Notes: generated by a model not told the origin, from the sequence alone. Counted from the first letter of the stretch, positions 1 to 9,140 are shown. The stretch: DNA of 64,000 bases from Gilvimarinus japonicus (GCF_042847215.1 NZ_AP031500.1:1674001-1738000); one strand, 5' to 3'. A program made the numbers and translations.

Positions 1-1076
1 ATTTTCGCAACCGCGAGGGCGACTACCAAAAAGCCGACAAAATTGAACCGCTAAAAGTGCCCGAGGGCATGAAGAGCGAGAAATTGGGTGAGCGCTACCC
101 GATTCCGCCGGTTACCGAGAGTGAGTTTGACGATATCGCCCAAACCGAGAGCGCCGAGGTACCCCGGCCTCAGCCTTTGGCGACCAACCTGATGCAAGAG
201 AACGTCAAAATCCAGCGTCTTGCCGACGAGCGCTGGATTTTGATGAATGTCTCCCCCGGTGAAGTTTGGCCTCGTGTCAGGGCTTTTCTGAACGAGAACA
301 ACGTCGATGTTGCCAGCGCCGATATTGGTCGCGGTTTAATCGATAGCCACTGGCTGCAGTTTAAATCCGATTTAAGCACATCCGATCGCTATCGCGTGCA
401 AATCGATCAGGGTGTTCAGCCCGAGACCAGCGAGATTCATGTTTTGCATCAAAGTGTGCAGGGCGATAGCCCTTCGGGCGATTTAGCGTGGCCGTCGGCG
501 TCTAGCTCATCTGAGCGCGAAGCCTGGCTAATGGACGAGCTGGCAGCGGCGCTCGCCCGAGACGAAACCATCGGCGGCACCTCGTTGCTGGCTCAAGCCA
601 TTGGCGGCGATGCGAAATCGGCATTGGTCGTCGAGCAGAACGAGCCGGTCATGAAAATTCGCTTAAGTGAGGCGCGGGCCAAAGCCACGCTCTTTCACTC
701 AATGCGTGAAGACGGCTTCTCGATTTACGACAGCCAGCCCGACGACGGTGTTTATTACCTTCACTACGAGCCGGTTGAGCCCGAAAGCGACGGCTGGTTT
801 AGCGGCTGGTTCTCAAGCGATAAAGAGCTTGTGGCCAAGAGCCCTTATAGTTTGGCGCAACTGTTAACGGTGGTTCCCAAGGGTGACGCGTTTGCTAAAG
901 CGCCGCTATCTAACCGTAAAGCAGAGCAGAAATTCCCTAACGCGCCAGGCTATTTGCTGTTTATGCAAGGCGAGGCCGATAACTACACGGTGCGCCTGCG
1001 CGACCCATACGGCAAACGTTTGGACGCTCGCAAATCGCGTGACTTGTTAACGTTGCTGCGCAAAAATCTTATTTAA
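1..1076 (+). CDS. bamC: Outer membrane assembly lipoprotein BamC (5' end outside window)
   Basis: BamC (NlpB/DapX) is an accessory lipoprotein of the BAM complex that inserts beta-barrel proteins into the outer membrane. The frame is already open at the left edge (first full codon at base 3), so the signal peptide and lipobox are missing from view; the GTG at 57 is internal. The visible 357 residues begin with the extended N-terminal segment containing LKVPEGM, which resembles the E. coli lasso that lies along BamD. Two helix-grip domains follow, the second ending in RLRDPYGKRL. The downstream MBL hydrolase is a common neighbour of bamC in gammaproteobacteria. Confidence 0.88.
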   Translation, partial: FRNREGDYQKADKIEPLKVPEGMKSEKLGERYPIPPVTESEFDDIAQTESAEVPRPQPLATNLMQENVKIQRLADERWILMNVSPGEVWPRVRAFLNENNVDVASADIGRGLIDSHWLQFKSDLSTSDRYRVQIDQGVQPETSEIHVLHQSVQGDSPSGDLAWPSASSSSEREAWLMDELAAALARDETIGGTSLLAQAIGGDAKSALVVEQNEPVMKIRLSEARAKATLFHSMREDGFSIYDSQPDDGVYYLHYEPVEPESDGWFSGWFSSDKELVAKSPYSLAQLLTVVPKGDAFAKAPLSNRKAEQKFPNAPGYLLFMQGEADNYTVRLRDPYGKRLDARKSRDLLTLLRKNLI

Positions 1077-1084
1077 TATTAAGC

Positions 1085-1103
1085 GCCCAGCGTGGCGCTG
1101 GGC
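1085..1103 (+). other. Intergenic hairpin between bamC and MBL gene
   Basis: A perfect 8-bp stem, GCCCAGCG and CGCTGGGC, with a TGG loop starts 9 nt after the bamC stop. No T-run follows, so it is not a classical intrinsic terminator. It may stabilise the bamC 3' end or attenuate transcription. Its position argues against the upstream GTG at 1092 as start of the next gene. Confidence 0.45.
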
Positions 1104-1121
1104 TTGATCGAAGGACACGGT

Positions 1122-1910
1122 ATGCGGGTGGCATCTTTGGGTAGTGGCAGTCGCGGTAATGCTACCCTTATTGAGTGGCCGGGCGGCTCGCTGCTGATCG
1201 ATTGTGGTTTTAGCGTTAAAGAAACCTGCGCGCGGTTAGAGCGCCTCGGTAAATCGGGCAGCGACCTAACGGCCATTATTGTCACACACGAGCACGCCGA
1301 TCACATTAAAGGCGTCGCGGCGTTAGCCCGGCGCTTTGGCTTACCGGTTTATATGACGCCCGGTACCTTCCACAGCCGGGATCTTGGTAAATTACCTGAA
1401 TTACACTTAATCGAAGCCTATCAAAGCTTTTGCTTGGGTGAGCTGACGGTAGAGCCTGTGGCCGTGCCGCACGATGCGCGCGAGCCGGCACAATTTATAT
1501 TCTCCTGCGGGGGCGTGCGCCTTGGGATTTTAACGGATTTAGGCACCGTATCGCCCCACGTAGAGGACATGTACCAAAACTGCGATGCGCTGGTACTGGA
1601 GGCCAACCACGACCCAATGATGCTGGCGAGCGGCCCATACCCGCCATCACTTAAAACTCGGGTGGGTGGCCCCTGGGGGCATTTGAGCAATCAGCAGGCG
1701 GCGGGCTTCTTGGCGCGGGTTGACTGTACCCGGTTGCAGTATTTGGTGATTGCCCATATTAGCCAAAAGAATAACTCCCTAGAGCGCGCACGCGAGGCCC
1801 TGTCGCCGGTAACGGCCGATATCTCCGAGGTTATTTACGCCTGCCAGGATGAGGGGTTTGATTGGCTGTCGCTTGCTCCTGGGCCCGTGCTGGCCGAGGC
1901 TAGTGCTTGA
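1122..1910 (+). CDS. MBL-fold metallo-hydrolase (YycJ-like)
   Basis: Cytoplasmic metallo-beta-lactamase-fold hydrolase of 262 residues. It opens with the strand and glycine turn SLGSGSRGNATLI and carries the metal-binding signature THEHADH near residue 60, a later DH pair and a conserved histidine in IAHIS. This pattern fits the YycJ/WalJ-like group of probable phosphodiesterases or nucleases; the substrate is unknown. I chose the ATG at 1122 because AAGGA lies 6 nt upstream and the protein then starts with the conserved MRVASLGSGS. The ATG follows bamC by 45 nt and a strong terminator follows the stop, so the two genes are probably co-transcribed. Confidence 0.85.
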   Translation: MRVASLGSGSRGNATLIEWPGGSLLIDCGFSVKETCARLERLGKSGSDLTAIIVTHEHADHIKGVAALARRFGLPVYMTPGTFHSRDLGKLPELHLIEAYQSFCLGELTVEPVAVPHDAREPAQFIFSCGGVRLGILTDLGTVSPHVEDMYQNCDALVLEANHDPMMLASGPYPPSLKTRVGGPWGHLSNQQAAGFLARVDCTRLQYLVIAHISQKNNSLERAREALSPVTADISEVIYACQDEGFDWLSLAPGPVLAEASA

Positions 1911-1942
1911 GTCGGCGCCAAAATTAGCTACTATAAAAGAAC

Positions 1943-1967
1943 GGCAAACAGCTCAGTTTGCCTTTTT
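1943..1967 (+). terminator. Rho-independent terminator after bamC/MBL genes
   Basis: A perfect 7-bp stem GGCAAAC/GTTTGCC with loop AGCTCA is followed directly by TTTTT. It lies 33 nt after the MBL gene stop. Confidence 0.8.
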
Positions 1968-2031
1968 AGGCGGCATCAGTGCTCGATCGCCTGTTACGCA
2001 ATAATGGTTTTTTAACGTAAGGAGTCTGCCG

Positions 2032-2298
2032 GTGATAGAGCGTCGTCAGCACGAGCGCACCAGTCGCAGCATCCGGGTGGAAATGACCCACCCGGCATTT
2101 GGCACCCTGATTGGCTTTACCATGGATATATCCGACGGCGGCGCCCAAGTGCAGGTCGAGAGCCAATCTTTGCCGCCGGTGGGTACAGAAGTGGCGGTAA
2201 TGTTCAAAAAGGTGGTGGGGCCCATAAACTCTGAGCCCGTCGCCATGAAGGTAGTGCGTCAATTTCGCAATACTGTCGGTTTGGTGTTTGTCGCCTAG
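2032..2298 (+). CDS. Small PilZ-domain protein
   Basis: A single PilZ domain of 88 residues. The c-di-GMP-binding signature appears as RRQHER at residues 4-9 and DISDGGAQV near residues 40-48, i.e. RxxxR followed by (D/N)xSxxG. Such stand-alone PilZ proteins are cytoplasmic c-di-GMP receptors that adjust motility, surface attachment or exopolysaccharide output; the target here is unknown. The GTG start at 2032 is supported by AAGGAG at 2019-2024. It sits alone after the terminator at 1943-1967. Confidence 0.85.
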   Translation: MIERRQHERTSRSIRVEMTHPAFGTLIGFTMDISDGGAQVQVESQSLPPVGTEVAVMFKKVVGPINSEPVAMKVVRQFRNTVGLVFVA

Positions 2299-2313
2299 CG
2301 CTTACTGTACCGG

Positions 2314-2838
2314 TTAACTCGTGTGCTTTTCACAGCTTTTGGGCGTTAACAGCATACCTTGGTTTTCTTTTAGCGCTCGTTCCAGCTGCGCGACATCCCG
2401 GCAATCGGCAATCGGGTTTCCCTCTAGGTCGAGTTCCACCAGCTTTATTAGACGCAGCAGAGGCTCAGCACTGCTAATGTGGTTCTCGCCTAACAGCGCC
2501 ACTTGCAACCGTCCCAGCTTCTCCAATGGTTTGACGTCAGTGATAGCATTGTCACCTAGATCCAGCTGTACTAAGCCGTAAAAAGTCTCGATTCCCGCCA
2601 GCGTTACGATGCCTGCGTGGGTGCAGCGCAGTCGTGTTAAATCAACCGCCCGAGTGATTTTGTCGTCACTAATAGTCTGCTTTATGCAGCTGGCGAGGTT
2701 GCTGTCGGCAACGTTAACGTCCCGTAGCAAGGGTTTGGGTGTATAAACGACGTTGTCATTGATCGAGACATCGTAGCTTTCACAGCCCGATAGCAGCCCG
2801 AGTAATCCGATAAGGGCAATGAACGCGTAGTTACTCAT
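2314..2838 (-). CDS. Leucine-rich-repeat lipoprotein
   Basis: Predicted lipoprotein of 174 residues. The N-terminus is a hydrophobic segment ending in the lipobox LLSGC near residue 20. The body holds at least four leucine-rich repeats of about 22 residues (for example LVQLDLGDNAITDVKPL and LVELDLEGNPIADC) of the short bacterial type, with a paired-cysteine cap. Repeats of this kind mediate protein binding, but the partner is unknown. The long upstream frame extension to 3156 overlaps the divergent OmpA gene and looks noncoding; I chose the ATG at 2838 because the signal peptide starts there, although its ribosome site is poor. The ATG at 2889 is an alternative. Confidence 0.7.
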   Translation of the reverse strand: MSNYAFIALIGLLGLLSGCESYDVSINDNVVYTPKPLLRDVNVADSNLASCIKQTISDDKITRAVDLTRLRCTHAGIVTLAGIETFYGLVQLDLGDNAITDVKPLEKLGRLQVALLGENHISSAEPLLRLIKLVELDLEGNPIADCRDVAQLERALKENQGMLLTPKSCEKHTS

Positions 2839-2986
2839 ACTGTGGCGGTATGTGTGACAGCCGTTATGGCGCGAATATGGATGATGCATAGTATGAATCC
2901 GTATAAATGTGAAAACTTGCGAGTCATTTTGGCGTCCAATGGTATAGCATATTGCTGGTTGGTTCTCAGATGATAAGGAAACCTTG

Positions 2987-3634
2987 ATGAAAAAGTTATT
3001 AGCAGCAACGTTGGTATGTTCATTAGCGGCCTGTACCACGAACGATCCGTACACTGGCGAGAGCAAAACCTCTAACTCCACAACCGGCGCGGTTATTGGC
3101 GCGGTGGCAGGTGCTGCAGTAGGGGTCGCCTCATCCAGTAAAAAAGACCGCGGCAAAGGCGCATTGACCGGGGCGGTTGCCGGTGGCGCTATCGGTGGTG
3201 GTGTTGGTTACTACATGGACAAGCAAGAGACTAAACTACGCCAACAGTTACAGGGCAGTGGCGTACAGGTGCAGCGCGAGGGCGATAAAATCAGCTTGAT
3301 TATGCCCGGTAACATCACCTTTGAAACCGGCAAATACGACATTCGTCCGCAGTTTTACGATGTGCTCAATTCAGTGGCCACTGTTTTGGTCGAGTTTAAT
3401 AAAACCGCTGTTAACATTGGCGGTCACACCGACTCTACCGGCTCAGACGAATTTAACCAGTTATTGAGTGAGCGTCGGGCGCAAAGCGTGCGGGATTATT
3501 TGGGCGAGCGCAAAGTGGCCTATAACCGCATGAACGCCACCGGTTATGGTCCGCGTTATCCCATTGCCAGCAACTCTAGCTCGGCGGGGCGCGAGCAAAA
3601 TCGCCGGGTAGAAATTCAGTTGTCGCCTCTGTAA
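2987..3634 (+). CDS. OmpA-family glycine-zipper lipoprotein (YiaD-like)
   Basis: Outer-membrane lipoprotein of 215 residues. Signal peptide MKKLLAATLVCSLAAC ends in lipobox LAAC; glycine-zipper repeats (AVIGAVAGAAVG, ALTGAVAGGAIGG) occupy residues 30-70. A C-terminal OmpA-like domain that binds peptidoglycan diaminopimelate is shown by GGHTDSTG, NxxLSxRRA and NRRVEI. The architecture matches E. coli YiaD and related PAL-like proteins that tether the outer membrane to the wall. ATG 2987 is preferred over TTG 2984 because AAGGA is spaced 7 nt away. It is divergent from the LRR lipoprotein. Confidence 0.88.
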   Translation: MKKLLAATLVCSLAACTTNDPYTGESKTSNSTTGAVIGAVAGAAVGVASSSKKDRGKGALTGAVAGGAIGGGVGYYMDKQETKLRQQLQGSGVQVQREGDKISLIMPGNITFETGKYDIRPQFYDVLNSVATVLVEFNKTAVNIGGHTDSTGSDEFNQLLSERRAQSVRDYLGERKVAYNRMNATGYGPRYPIASNSSSAGREQNRRVEIQLSPL

Positions 3635-3709
3635 TAGGCCAACCGTTTGCTGTTTGTTACTATGTGCGCCCAGTCGCGGTGAGTTCCGCGAGAGTTAAAA
3701 GGCGCATAC

Positions 3710-4531
3710 ATGGTACAAACGGTAGTTATTGTTAACGATGCTGGCAGCAATTCGGCCCGACGCGCCGAGGCGGCAATAACCGCCCGAGCGCTCGGCGCCG
3801 AATTGTTGCTGCAAGTAAACCCCGCCGATCTACAGCAACCTCAGTTCGCCTTAGTGTTTGCCGCCGATGGCGTGAGCCTGCAGCAAACGGGTCGCAAAGT
3901 ACCAGGGCCCGTGCGGGTAGACTTTTTAGCCGGCGCGGTAAACCACCGGCGTTTATTTGGCGGTGGCAAAGGCCAAATGATCGCCAAAGCTGTTGGTGTT
4001 CAGGCGCGGGTAAAACCCCATGTGCTGGACGCAACCGCTGGCCTTGGGCGCGACGGGTTTGTGCTGGCTACCCTGGGTTGTCAAGTGACTATGCTCGAGC
4101 GTTCGCCGCTGGTTTGGGCCCTGTTAAACGACGGCTTACAGCGTGCCCACGCGGGCGCCGATGCCGAACTCTCCGAGATTATTAACCGCTTGAGCCTAGA
4201 GAGCGTGGATGCGCGAGACTACTTGTGCACGCCCCCCCAAAAGTCTTCGCCGCCCGATGTGATTTACCTTGATCCGATGTTTCCGACACGCGGTAAATCC
4301 GCCGATGTGAAAAAAGAAATGCAGGCGTTTCATCAGGTGGTGGGTGCCGATCTCGATGCGGCTGAGCTGTTGGCGGATGCCCGTGCGTTGGCCACTTACC
4401 GGGTGGTAGTAAAACGCCCGCGCAAAGCGCCGGATTTAGCGGATATGACGCCCAGCTACCGCTTAGAAGGTAAATCGAGTCGGTTTGATATTTACACTCG
4501 CCAAAAGCTGCCGGCCGAGCTGAACCCTTAG
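3710..4531 (+). CDS. rsmJ: 16S rRNA (guanine1516-N2)-methyltransferase RsmJ
   Basis: S-adenosylmethionine-dependent methyltransferase that forms m2G1516 in 16S rRNA. The family signature is clear: the SAM-binding motif DATAGLGRDGFVLATLG near residue 110, the acidic residue in LERSPLV, and the RsmJ-specific catalytic block YLDPMFP followed by KKEMQ. At 273 residues it is slightly longer than E. coli RsmJ (250). The last 4 nt overlap the convergent membrane-protein gene. Confidence 0.93.
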   Translation: MVQTVVIVNDAGSNSARRAEAAITARALGAELLLQVNPADLQQPQFALVFAADGVSLQQTGRKVPGPVRVDFLAGAVNHRRLFGGGKGQMIAKAVGVQARVKPHVLDATAGLGRDGFVLATLGCQVTMLERSPLVWALLNDGLQRAHAGADAELSEIINRLSLESVDARDYLCTPPQKSSPPDVIYLDPMFPTRGKSADVKKEMQAFHQVVGADLDAAELLADARALATYRVVVKRPRKAPDLADMTPSYRLEGKSSRFDIYTRQKLPAELNP

Positions 4532-4830
4532 TCTTTAGGCTTTTGCCAAAAAGCTACTAAGCGCCCCAGCATCATGCGTGCTTGGGCGAGCATAGCGATC
4601 ACAAAACCGAGCGCGCTGATTAACAGGCCGCCAAGCACAGTTAACTCTTGGACAAGGCTTGGGCTAAGCAATTGTGATGCGCCAAATATTGCAACCAACC
4701 CGGCAAAAAATATCATGCTGCCGAGCCGAAACTGGCGAAAACTAATCGCCAAGGGCACATCGATATGATGGCGCAAGCGCTGCTTAAAATTCACCTGATA
4801 CCCCCGTGCAAGTAGCCGCGACTTTAGCAC
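4528..4830 (-). CDS. Small two-helix membrane protein, unknown
   Basis: A protein of 100 residues with a basic, soluble N-terminal 35 residues (FKQRLRHHIDVPLA) and two predicted membrane segments at about 38-58 and 63-85, ending in a basic tail. I recognise no family. It overlaps the 3' end of rsmJ by 4 nt in convergent orientation, which suggests a real, closely packed gene rather than a shadow. A role cannot be assigned. Confidence 0.5.
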   Translation of the reverse strand: MLKSRLLARGYQVNFKQRLRHHIDVPLAISFRQFRLGSMIFFAGLVAIFGASQLLSPSLVQELTVLGGLLISALGFVIAMLAQARMMLGRLVAFWQKPKD

Positions 4831-4901
4831 AATGTAAAGCGCTAAAAAACTTGCGTGTTTTGCGCCGCTGACGTATACAGACGGTTTTAGAGGCGCTAGT
4901 A

Positions 4902-5567
4902 ATGCTTGATTTGGCAGATCCCAACCACTTCGCGACTGACTCGCCCGATGCGGCCTTTGACGTGCTGGCTGACGCGTTGGTGGAGCGCGGCTATGGGATT
5001 GTGAATAACCTTTTTAGCCGCGCCACCATTGCCTCGCTGCGCGCCGAGTTTGACCACCCAGAGTGCCACTTTAAAACCGCCGGTATCGGGCGGGCCGAGG
5101 ATCATACCGTCGCGCTCGATATACGCGGCGATCGCATTTGCTGGCTCGACGGTGGCTCAGAGGCCTCCACTGTTTTTTTGAGCGCGATGGAGCAATTGCG
5201 AGAAGCCATAAACAGGCGTCTGTTTATGGGCCTGTTTGATTACGAAAGTCACCTCGCGTACTACCCGGTAGGCACCTTTTACAAGAAGCACGTCGATGCT
5301 TTTAAAGGTCGCTCCAATCGGGTGTTGTCTACGGTGTTGTACCTTAACCCCAGCTGGGCCAAAGAGGATGGCGGCGAGCTTGTGCTCTACAATGAGGCGG
5401 GCGATCAGGTGGTGGAGCACATTTGCCCCGAGGCTGGCCGGTTGGTCGTGTTTTTGAGTGAGCGGTTCCCCCATGAAGTGCTGCCCGCGCGCCGTGAGCG
5501 CTACAGCGTGGCCGGCTGGTACCGTATTAATACCAATACTCTCGAACGGGTTGACCCGCCGGCCTAA
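4902..5567 (+). CDS. 2OG-Fe(II) oxygenase (prolyl-4-hydroxylase/SM-20 type)
   Basis: Non-haem iron dioxygenase of 221 residues that would couple 2-oxoglutarate decarboxylation to hydroxylation of a protein or peptide. The double-stranded beta-helix ligands are visible: HVD in KKHVDAF near residue 128, the distal histidine in RFPHEVLP near residue 188 and the 2OG-binding arginine in RERYSVAGW. NRVLSTVLYLN and DGGELVLY are typical of the P4Hc domain. The substrate is unknown. It lies 91 nt upstream of the ATP-grasp/alpha-E/peptidase genes on the same strand, which raises the possibility of a shared function, though the spacing allows an independent transcript. Confidence 0.85.
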   Translation: MLDLADPNHFATDSPDAAFDVLADALVERGYGIVNNLFSRATIASLRAEFDHPECHFKTAGIGRAEDHTVALDIRGDRICWLDGGSEASTVFLSAMEQLREAINRRLFMGLFDYESHLAYYPVGTFYKKHVDAFKGRSNRVLSTVLYLNPSWAKEDGGELVLYNEAGDQVVEHICPEAGRLVVFLSERFPHEVLPARRERYSVAGWYRINTNTLERVDPPA

Positions 5568-5658
5568 CGCGGCAAGAAAGTGGTATAAGCCGTGCATTAA
5601 CTCTACACTGTGCTCATTGGGCATCAATGTGACGGGGCGACCGTTTAATGGAGTGGCA

Positions 5659-7107
5659 ATGCAAATAGACTGGCGAGATTACCAAAGTGGTGAGTTTTAC
5701 GATGAGTTGATCAGCAGTCCGGGCAATCCGCGGCGCGCGGCCCGGGTACTGGCAAAGCACTTGGCGAGTTTGACCTCAGACGACATTGCCGAGCGAAAAT
5801 TGTCGGCCGAACTGGCCATTAAAACCATGGGTATTTCGTTTACGGTTTACTCCGAGGCTGGCAACATTGATCGGGCCTGGCCCTTCGACATTATCCCCCG
5901 CATTATTCCTCAGCGCGAGTGGCAGGTTACCGAGCGCGGTTTGACCCAGCGTCTGCAGGCGCTTAACTGCTTTATCGACGATATCTACAACGAACAGAAA
6001 ATTATTAAAGACAAAGTCGTGCCTGCGGATATTTTAGCCGGCTCGGTTAACTTTAGGCCCGAGTGTGTGGGTATGAAGCCGGCCTTTGGGGTGTGGGCAC
6101 ATATTTGCGGCAGCGATTTAATACGTGATAACGACGGCGCTTTTTATGTTTTAGAAGATAACCTACGGGTGCCATCCGGTGTTTCTTATATGCTCGAGAA
6201 CCGCAAGGTCACCAAGCGCGTGTTCCCCGAGTTATTTGAAAACCACAATATTTTGCCGGTTACCGAGTACCCCGCGCAGTTGTTTGATACGCTTGCGGCA
6301 ATTTCGCCCCGACCGCTGGAGTTCCCCGAGATCGTCGTGCTGACTCCCGGTATTTATAACTCGGCGTATTTCGAGCACTCGTATCTGGCGCAGCAAATGG
6401 GAGTCGAATTGGTCGAGGGCAGCGATCTGGTGGTTGAGGATGACCACGTTTTTATGCGCACCATTAATGGTTTATCCCGCGTCGATGTTATCTATCGCCG
6501 TATTGACGATTTATTTCTCGACCCCGAGGTGTTTAACGCCGATTCGGTGCTCGGGGTGCCGGGTTTAATGCGTGCGTGGCTTAAAGGTAATGTTGCCATT
6601 GCCAATGCCCCGGGTGCCGGCGTGGCGGATGATAAAGTCATTTATACGTTTGTACCGCAAATGATTAAGTACTATTTAGGCGAAGACCCAATCTTGCCTA
6701 ATGTGCCCAGCTATTTATGTTTTGACAAAGTTCAGCGTGACCATGTGTTAGCAAACCTCGATAAACTGGTGGTTAAACCTGCCAACGAGTCGGGCGGCTA
6801 TGGCATGTTGATTGGCCCGCAAGCCAGCAAAAAAGAGCGTGAAGAGTTTGCTCGACGCATCAAAGCCTCGCCGCGCAATTATATGGCTCAGCCGTTAATC
6901 GCGCTTTCTACCAGCCCTATTATTGGCAGCAAAAACGCCGAGCCGCGCCACATCGATTTACGTCCGTTTGTGTTGCAAGGTCGCACCAGTAGCGTTACCG
7001 CTGGCGGCCTGACGCGGGTGGCGATGCGTAAAGGCTCCTATGTGGTTAACTCGTCTCAGGGTGGTGGTAGTCAGGATACCTGGGTTGTCGTCGAGGAGGG
7101 CAAATAA
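5659..7107 (+). CDS. Circularly permuted ATP-grasp protein (CP_ATPgrasp, DUF404/407)
   Basis: Predicted amide or peptide-bond-forming ligase of 482 residues. The family core is visible in RPECVGMKP, YVLEDNLRVPSGVSYMLENR and VVKPANESGGYGML, the last being the nucleotide-binding part of a circularly permuted ATP-grasp fold. Comparative genomics (Iyer and Aravind) links this family to alpha-E proteins and Anbu peptidases in a presumed peptide-tagging or peptide-synthesis system; the product is unknown. ATG 5659 is chosen because GGAG precedes it and the frame upstream merely re-reads the oxygenase gene. Its stop overlaps the next start by 1 nt, so translation is coupled. Confidence 0.88.
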   Translation: MQIDWRDYQSGEFYDELISSPGNPRRAARVLAKHLASLTSDDIAERKLSAELAIKTMGISFTVYSEAGNIDRAWPFDIIPRIIPQREWQVTERGLTQRLQALNCFIDDIYNEQKIIKDKVVPADILAGSVNFRPECVGMKPAFGVWAHICGSDLIRDNDGAFYVLEDNLRVPSGVSYMLENRKVTKRVFPELFENHNILPVTEYPAQLFDTLAAISPRPLEFPEIVVLTPGIYNSAYFEHSYLAQQMGVELVEGSDLVVEDDHVFMRTINGLSRVDVIYRRIDDLFLDPEVFNADSVLGVPGLMRAWLKGNVAIANAPGAGVADDKVIYTFVPQMIKYYLGEDPILPNVPSYLCFDKVQRDHVLANLDKLVVKPANESGGYGMLIGPQASKKEREEFARRIKASPRNYMAQPLIALSTSPIIGSKNAEPRHIDLRPFVLQGRTSSVTAGGLTRVAMRKGSYVVNSSQGGGSQDTWVVVEEGK

Positions 7108-8063
7108 TGTTATCTCGAGTCGCAGAGCGAATTTATTGGTTGGGCCGTTATATGGAGCGCTGCGAGAGCAGTGCGCGGTTGGTTAACGTCAATACTAAAT
7201 TGTTGTTGGATTTACCCCGTGGTGTGCGTGTGGGGTGGGGTACATTGGTGGATATTAGCGGCGGCACCGAGTACTTTCAAAAAGACGCCGACTTGGCGGA
7301 TGAGCGCGCGGTGATGCGCTTTATTTTGTCCGATCAGGCAAACCCAAGCTCCATTAAAAACTCCATTGCTTTTGCCCGCGAGAACGCTCGGATTACCCGC
7401 GAGATTATGCCCTCTGAGGTGTACGAATTAATTAACGATTTGTATTGGTACTTAGACGAAAACCTCTCTAAGGGCGGCGCCCGTCGCGAACGACATATCT
7501 TGCTGGAAACGGTGATCGAGAAGGTGCAGCAATTTACCGGCATGCTCGCCGGCTGCATGAGTCAAAACGATGCCTACCGTTTTATTCAGCTGGGCCGAAA
7601 CTTAGAGCGAGCGGACATGACCTCGCGGATTGTCGATGTCGGCGCACGCCGAATTTTAGAGCCCGCCGCAAAAGATGACGACAGCTCTGAGCCGTTTGAA
7701 AATATTTTGTGGATGAGCGTGTTGCGCTCGTTGAGCGGGTTTCAGATGTATCGCCAGCATGTGCTGGATCGCATTAACGCCGAAGATGTGGTGATGTTCT
7801 TGTTTCAAGATCCGCTGTTTCCCCGTGCGGTCGAGCACTGTCTGGGTGAGGTGGCTCATTGCTTTGACACACTGCCCAACGGCGAAGCAGCCACCAGCTT
7901 ATTGGCGGGCGTGCGGCGCCGAATTAAAATGGCGCAGTTTGCCGAGTTGATCAACCAAGACAAACTGCACGAATATATCGATGCGGTGCAAACCGACGTG
8001 GCCGAGACGCATAAAATCATTGCCACCACCTGGTTCTTGCCCGAAGTGCAGAGCGCCTCGTGA
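7107..8063 (+). CDS. Alpha-E domain protein (DUF403)
   Basis: All-helical protein of 318 residues matching the alpha-E family, with its typical opening MLSRVAERIYWLGRYMERCESSARL and the later GRNLERADMTSRI. Alpha-E proteins almost always accompany circularly permuted ATP-grasp ligases and are thought to be their partner subunit; no reaction is established. Start and stop both overlap neighbours: TAATG with the ATP-grasp gene and GTGA with the zinc peptidase gene. This is a tightly coupled three-gene operon. Confidence 0.9.
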   Translation: MLSRVAERIYWLGRYMERCESSARLVNVNTKLLLDLPRGVRVGWGTLVDISGGTEYFQKDADLADERAVMRFILSDQANPSSIKNSIAFARENARITREIMPSEVYELINDLYWYLDENLSKGGARRERHILLETVIEKVQQFTGMLAGCMSQNDAYRFIQLGRNLERADMTSRIVDVGARRILEPAAKDDDSSEPFENILWMSVLRSLSGFQMYRQHVLDRINAEDVVMFLFQDPLFPRAVEHCLGEVAHCFDTLPNGEAATSLLAGVRRRIKMAQFAELINQDKLHEYIDAVQTDVAETHKIIATTWFLPEVQSAS

Positions 8064-9109
8064 TTGATTTTCATTGCAAGTGTGGCACTCGGGTGTTTTT
8101 TCGCAACACCCAGTGTCTAACGTGCCAGCGTCTGTTGGGTTTTGATTCCGTAGGGTTTTATATGTTGTCGTTGCGCGCGGCGGCAAACGATCATAGGGTT
8201 TTACACGACGAAGACTCGGGCAAAGAGTTTCGTTATTGTGGTAATTACGATGATTACAATGCCTGCAACTGGTTGTTGCCTGCCGCCAGTCCCGAGCGTT
8301 TTTGTATTTCCTGTCGTCTCAATAAAACAGTGCCCGACCTCGACCGGGGTATCAATGTTGAACGCTGGATTCGGCTAGAGTCAGCCAAACGTCACACTTT
8401 GTACTCTATTTTGCGCTTAGGTTTGGCGCTAACGCCTGCCAATGACCGTCATATAAAACTAGAGTTTGCGTTTTTAGAAGACGGCCGCACCAATGCCGAG
8501 TACGCTGATACGTTTGTCGCCACAGGCCATGGTAGCGGTTTGATTACCATTAACCTAGCCGAGGCCGACGCCTCGTATCGCGAGAAAGTGCGCGAGCAAT
8601 TAGGTGAAAGTTACCGCACATTACTGGGTCATTTTCGTCACGAGATCGGCCACTACTATTACGAGCTTTTGGTTGCCTCGACGGATTGGCGCGCGCCGTT
8701 CGAAACCTTATTTGGCAATCCGGATGAAGATTACAACAGTGCTTTAAAGCAGCACTACAATACGGTGGCCGACGATTGGGCCCCCGATTACATCAGTGCC
8801 TACGCTCAGTCGCACCCCTTGGAAGATTGGGCCGAAACCTGGGCGCACTATCTGCACATGATCGATACGCTAGAGACGGCGGGGCAGTTTGATGTGATGC
8901 AGCTTAAAGGCGAGTCGGCCGAGGGGCGGGGTGTGCTTAATAAGCCGTTTGCCGAGCTGGTGGATACCTGGCTGGAGCTGTCCGTTAAGCTCAATGCACT
9001 TAATCGTAGTATGGGCATGCGCGATGCCTACCCGTTTGTGATTACCGACCCGGTGTACGCAAAATTAGATTTTATTCACCGGGTGGTGGGTGCGTCTGTG
9101 GCGGCTTAA
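8060..9109 (+). CDS. Zinc-ribbon metallopeptidase (COG4307-like)
   Basis: Putative zincin of 349 residues. The first 100 residues hold zinc-ribbon cysteines (CKCG, CLTC, later YCG and FCISC). The catalytic domain shows HEIGHYYYE near residue 197, a classical HExxH helix, and a downstream acidic block EDWAETWAHYLH that likely supplies the third ligand. The pattern corresponds to the putative zinc-binding metallopeptidases grouped under COG4307. The GTG start overlaps the alpha-E stop as GTGA, so it belongs to the ATP-grasp operon. In many genomes this operon position is taken by a transglutaminase-like peptidase. The substrate is unknown. Confidence 0.82.
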   Translation: MIDFHCKCGTRVFFRNTQCLTCQRLLGFDSVGFYMLSLRAAANDHRVLHDEDSGKEFRYCGNYDDYNACNWLLPAASPERFCISCRLNKTVPDLDRGINVERWIRLESAKRHTLYSILRLGLALTPANDRHIKLEFAFLEDGRTNAEYADTFVATGHGSGLITINLAEADASYREKVREQLGESYRTLLGHFRHEIGHYYYELLVASTDWRAPFETLFGNPDEDYNSALKQHYNTVADDWAPDYISAYAQSHPLEDWAETWAHYLHMIDTLETAGQFDVMQLKGESAEGRGVLNKPFAELVDTWLELSVKLNALNRSMGMRDAYPFVITDPVYAKLDFIHRVVGASVAA

Positions 9110-9140
9110 CGCTATCTTGGCATTGCTCGGCTATTCAGAG

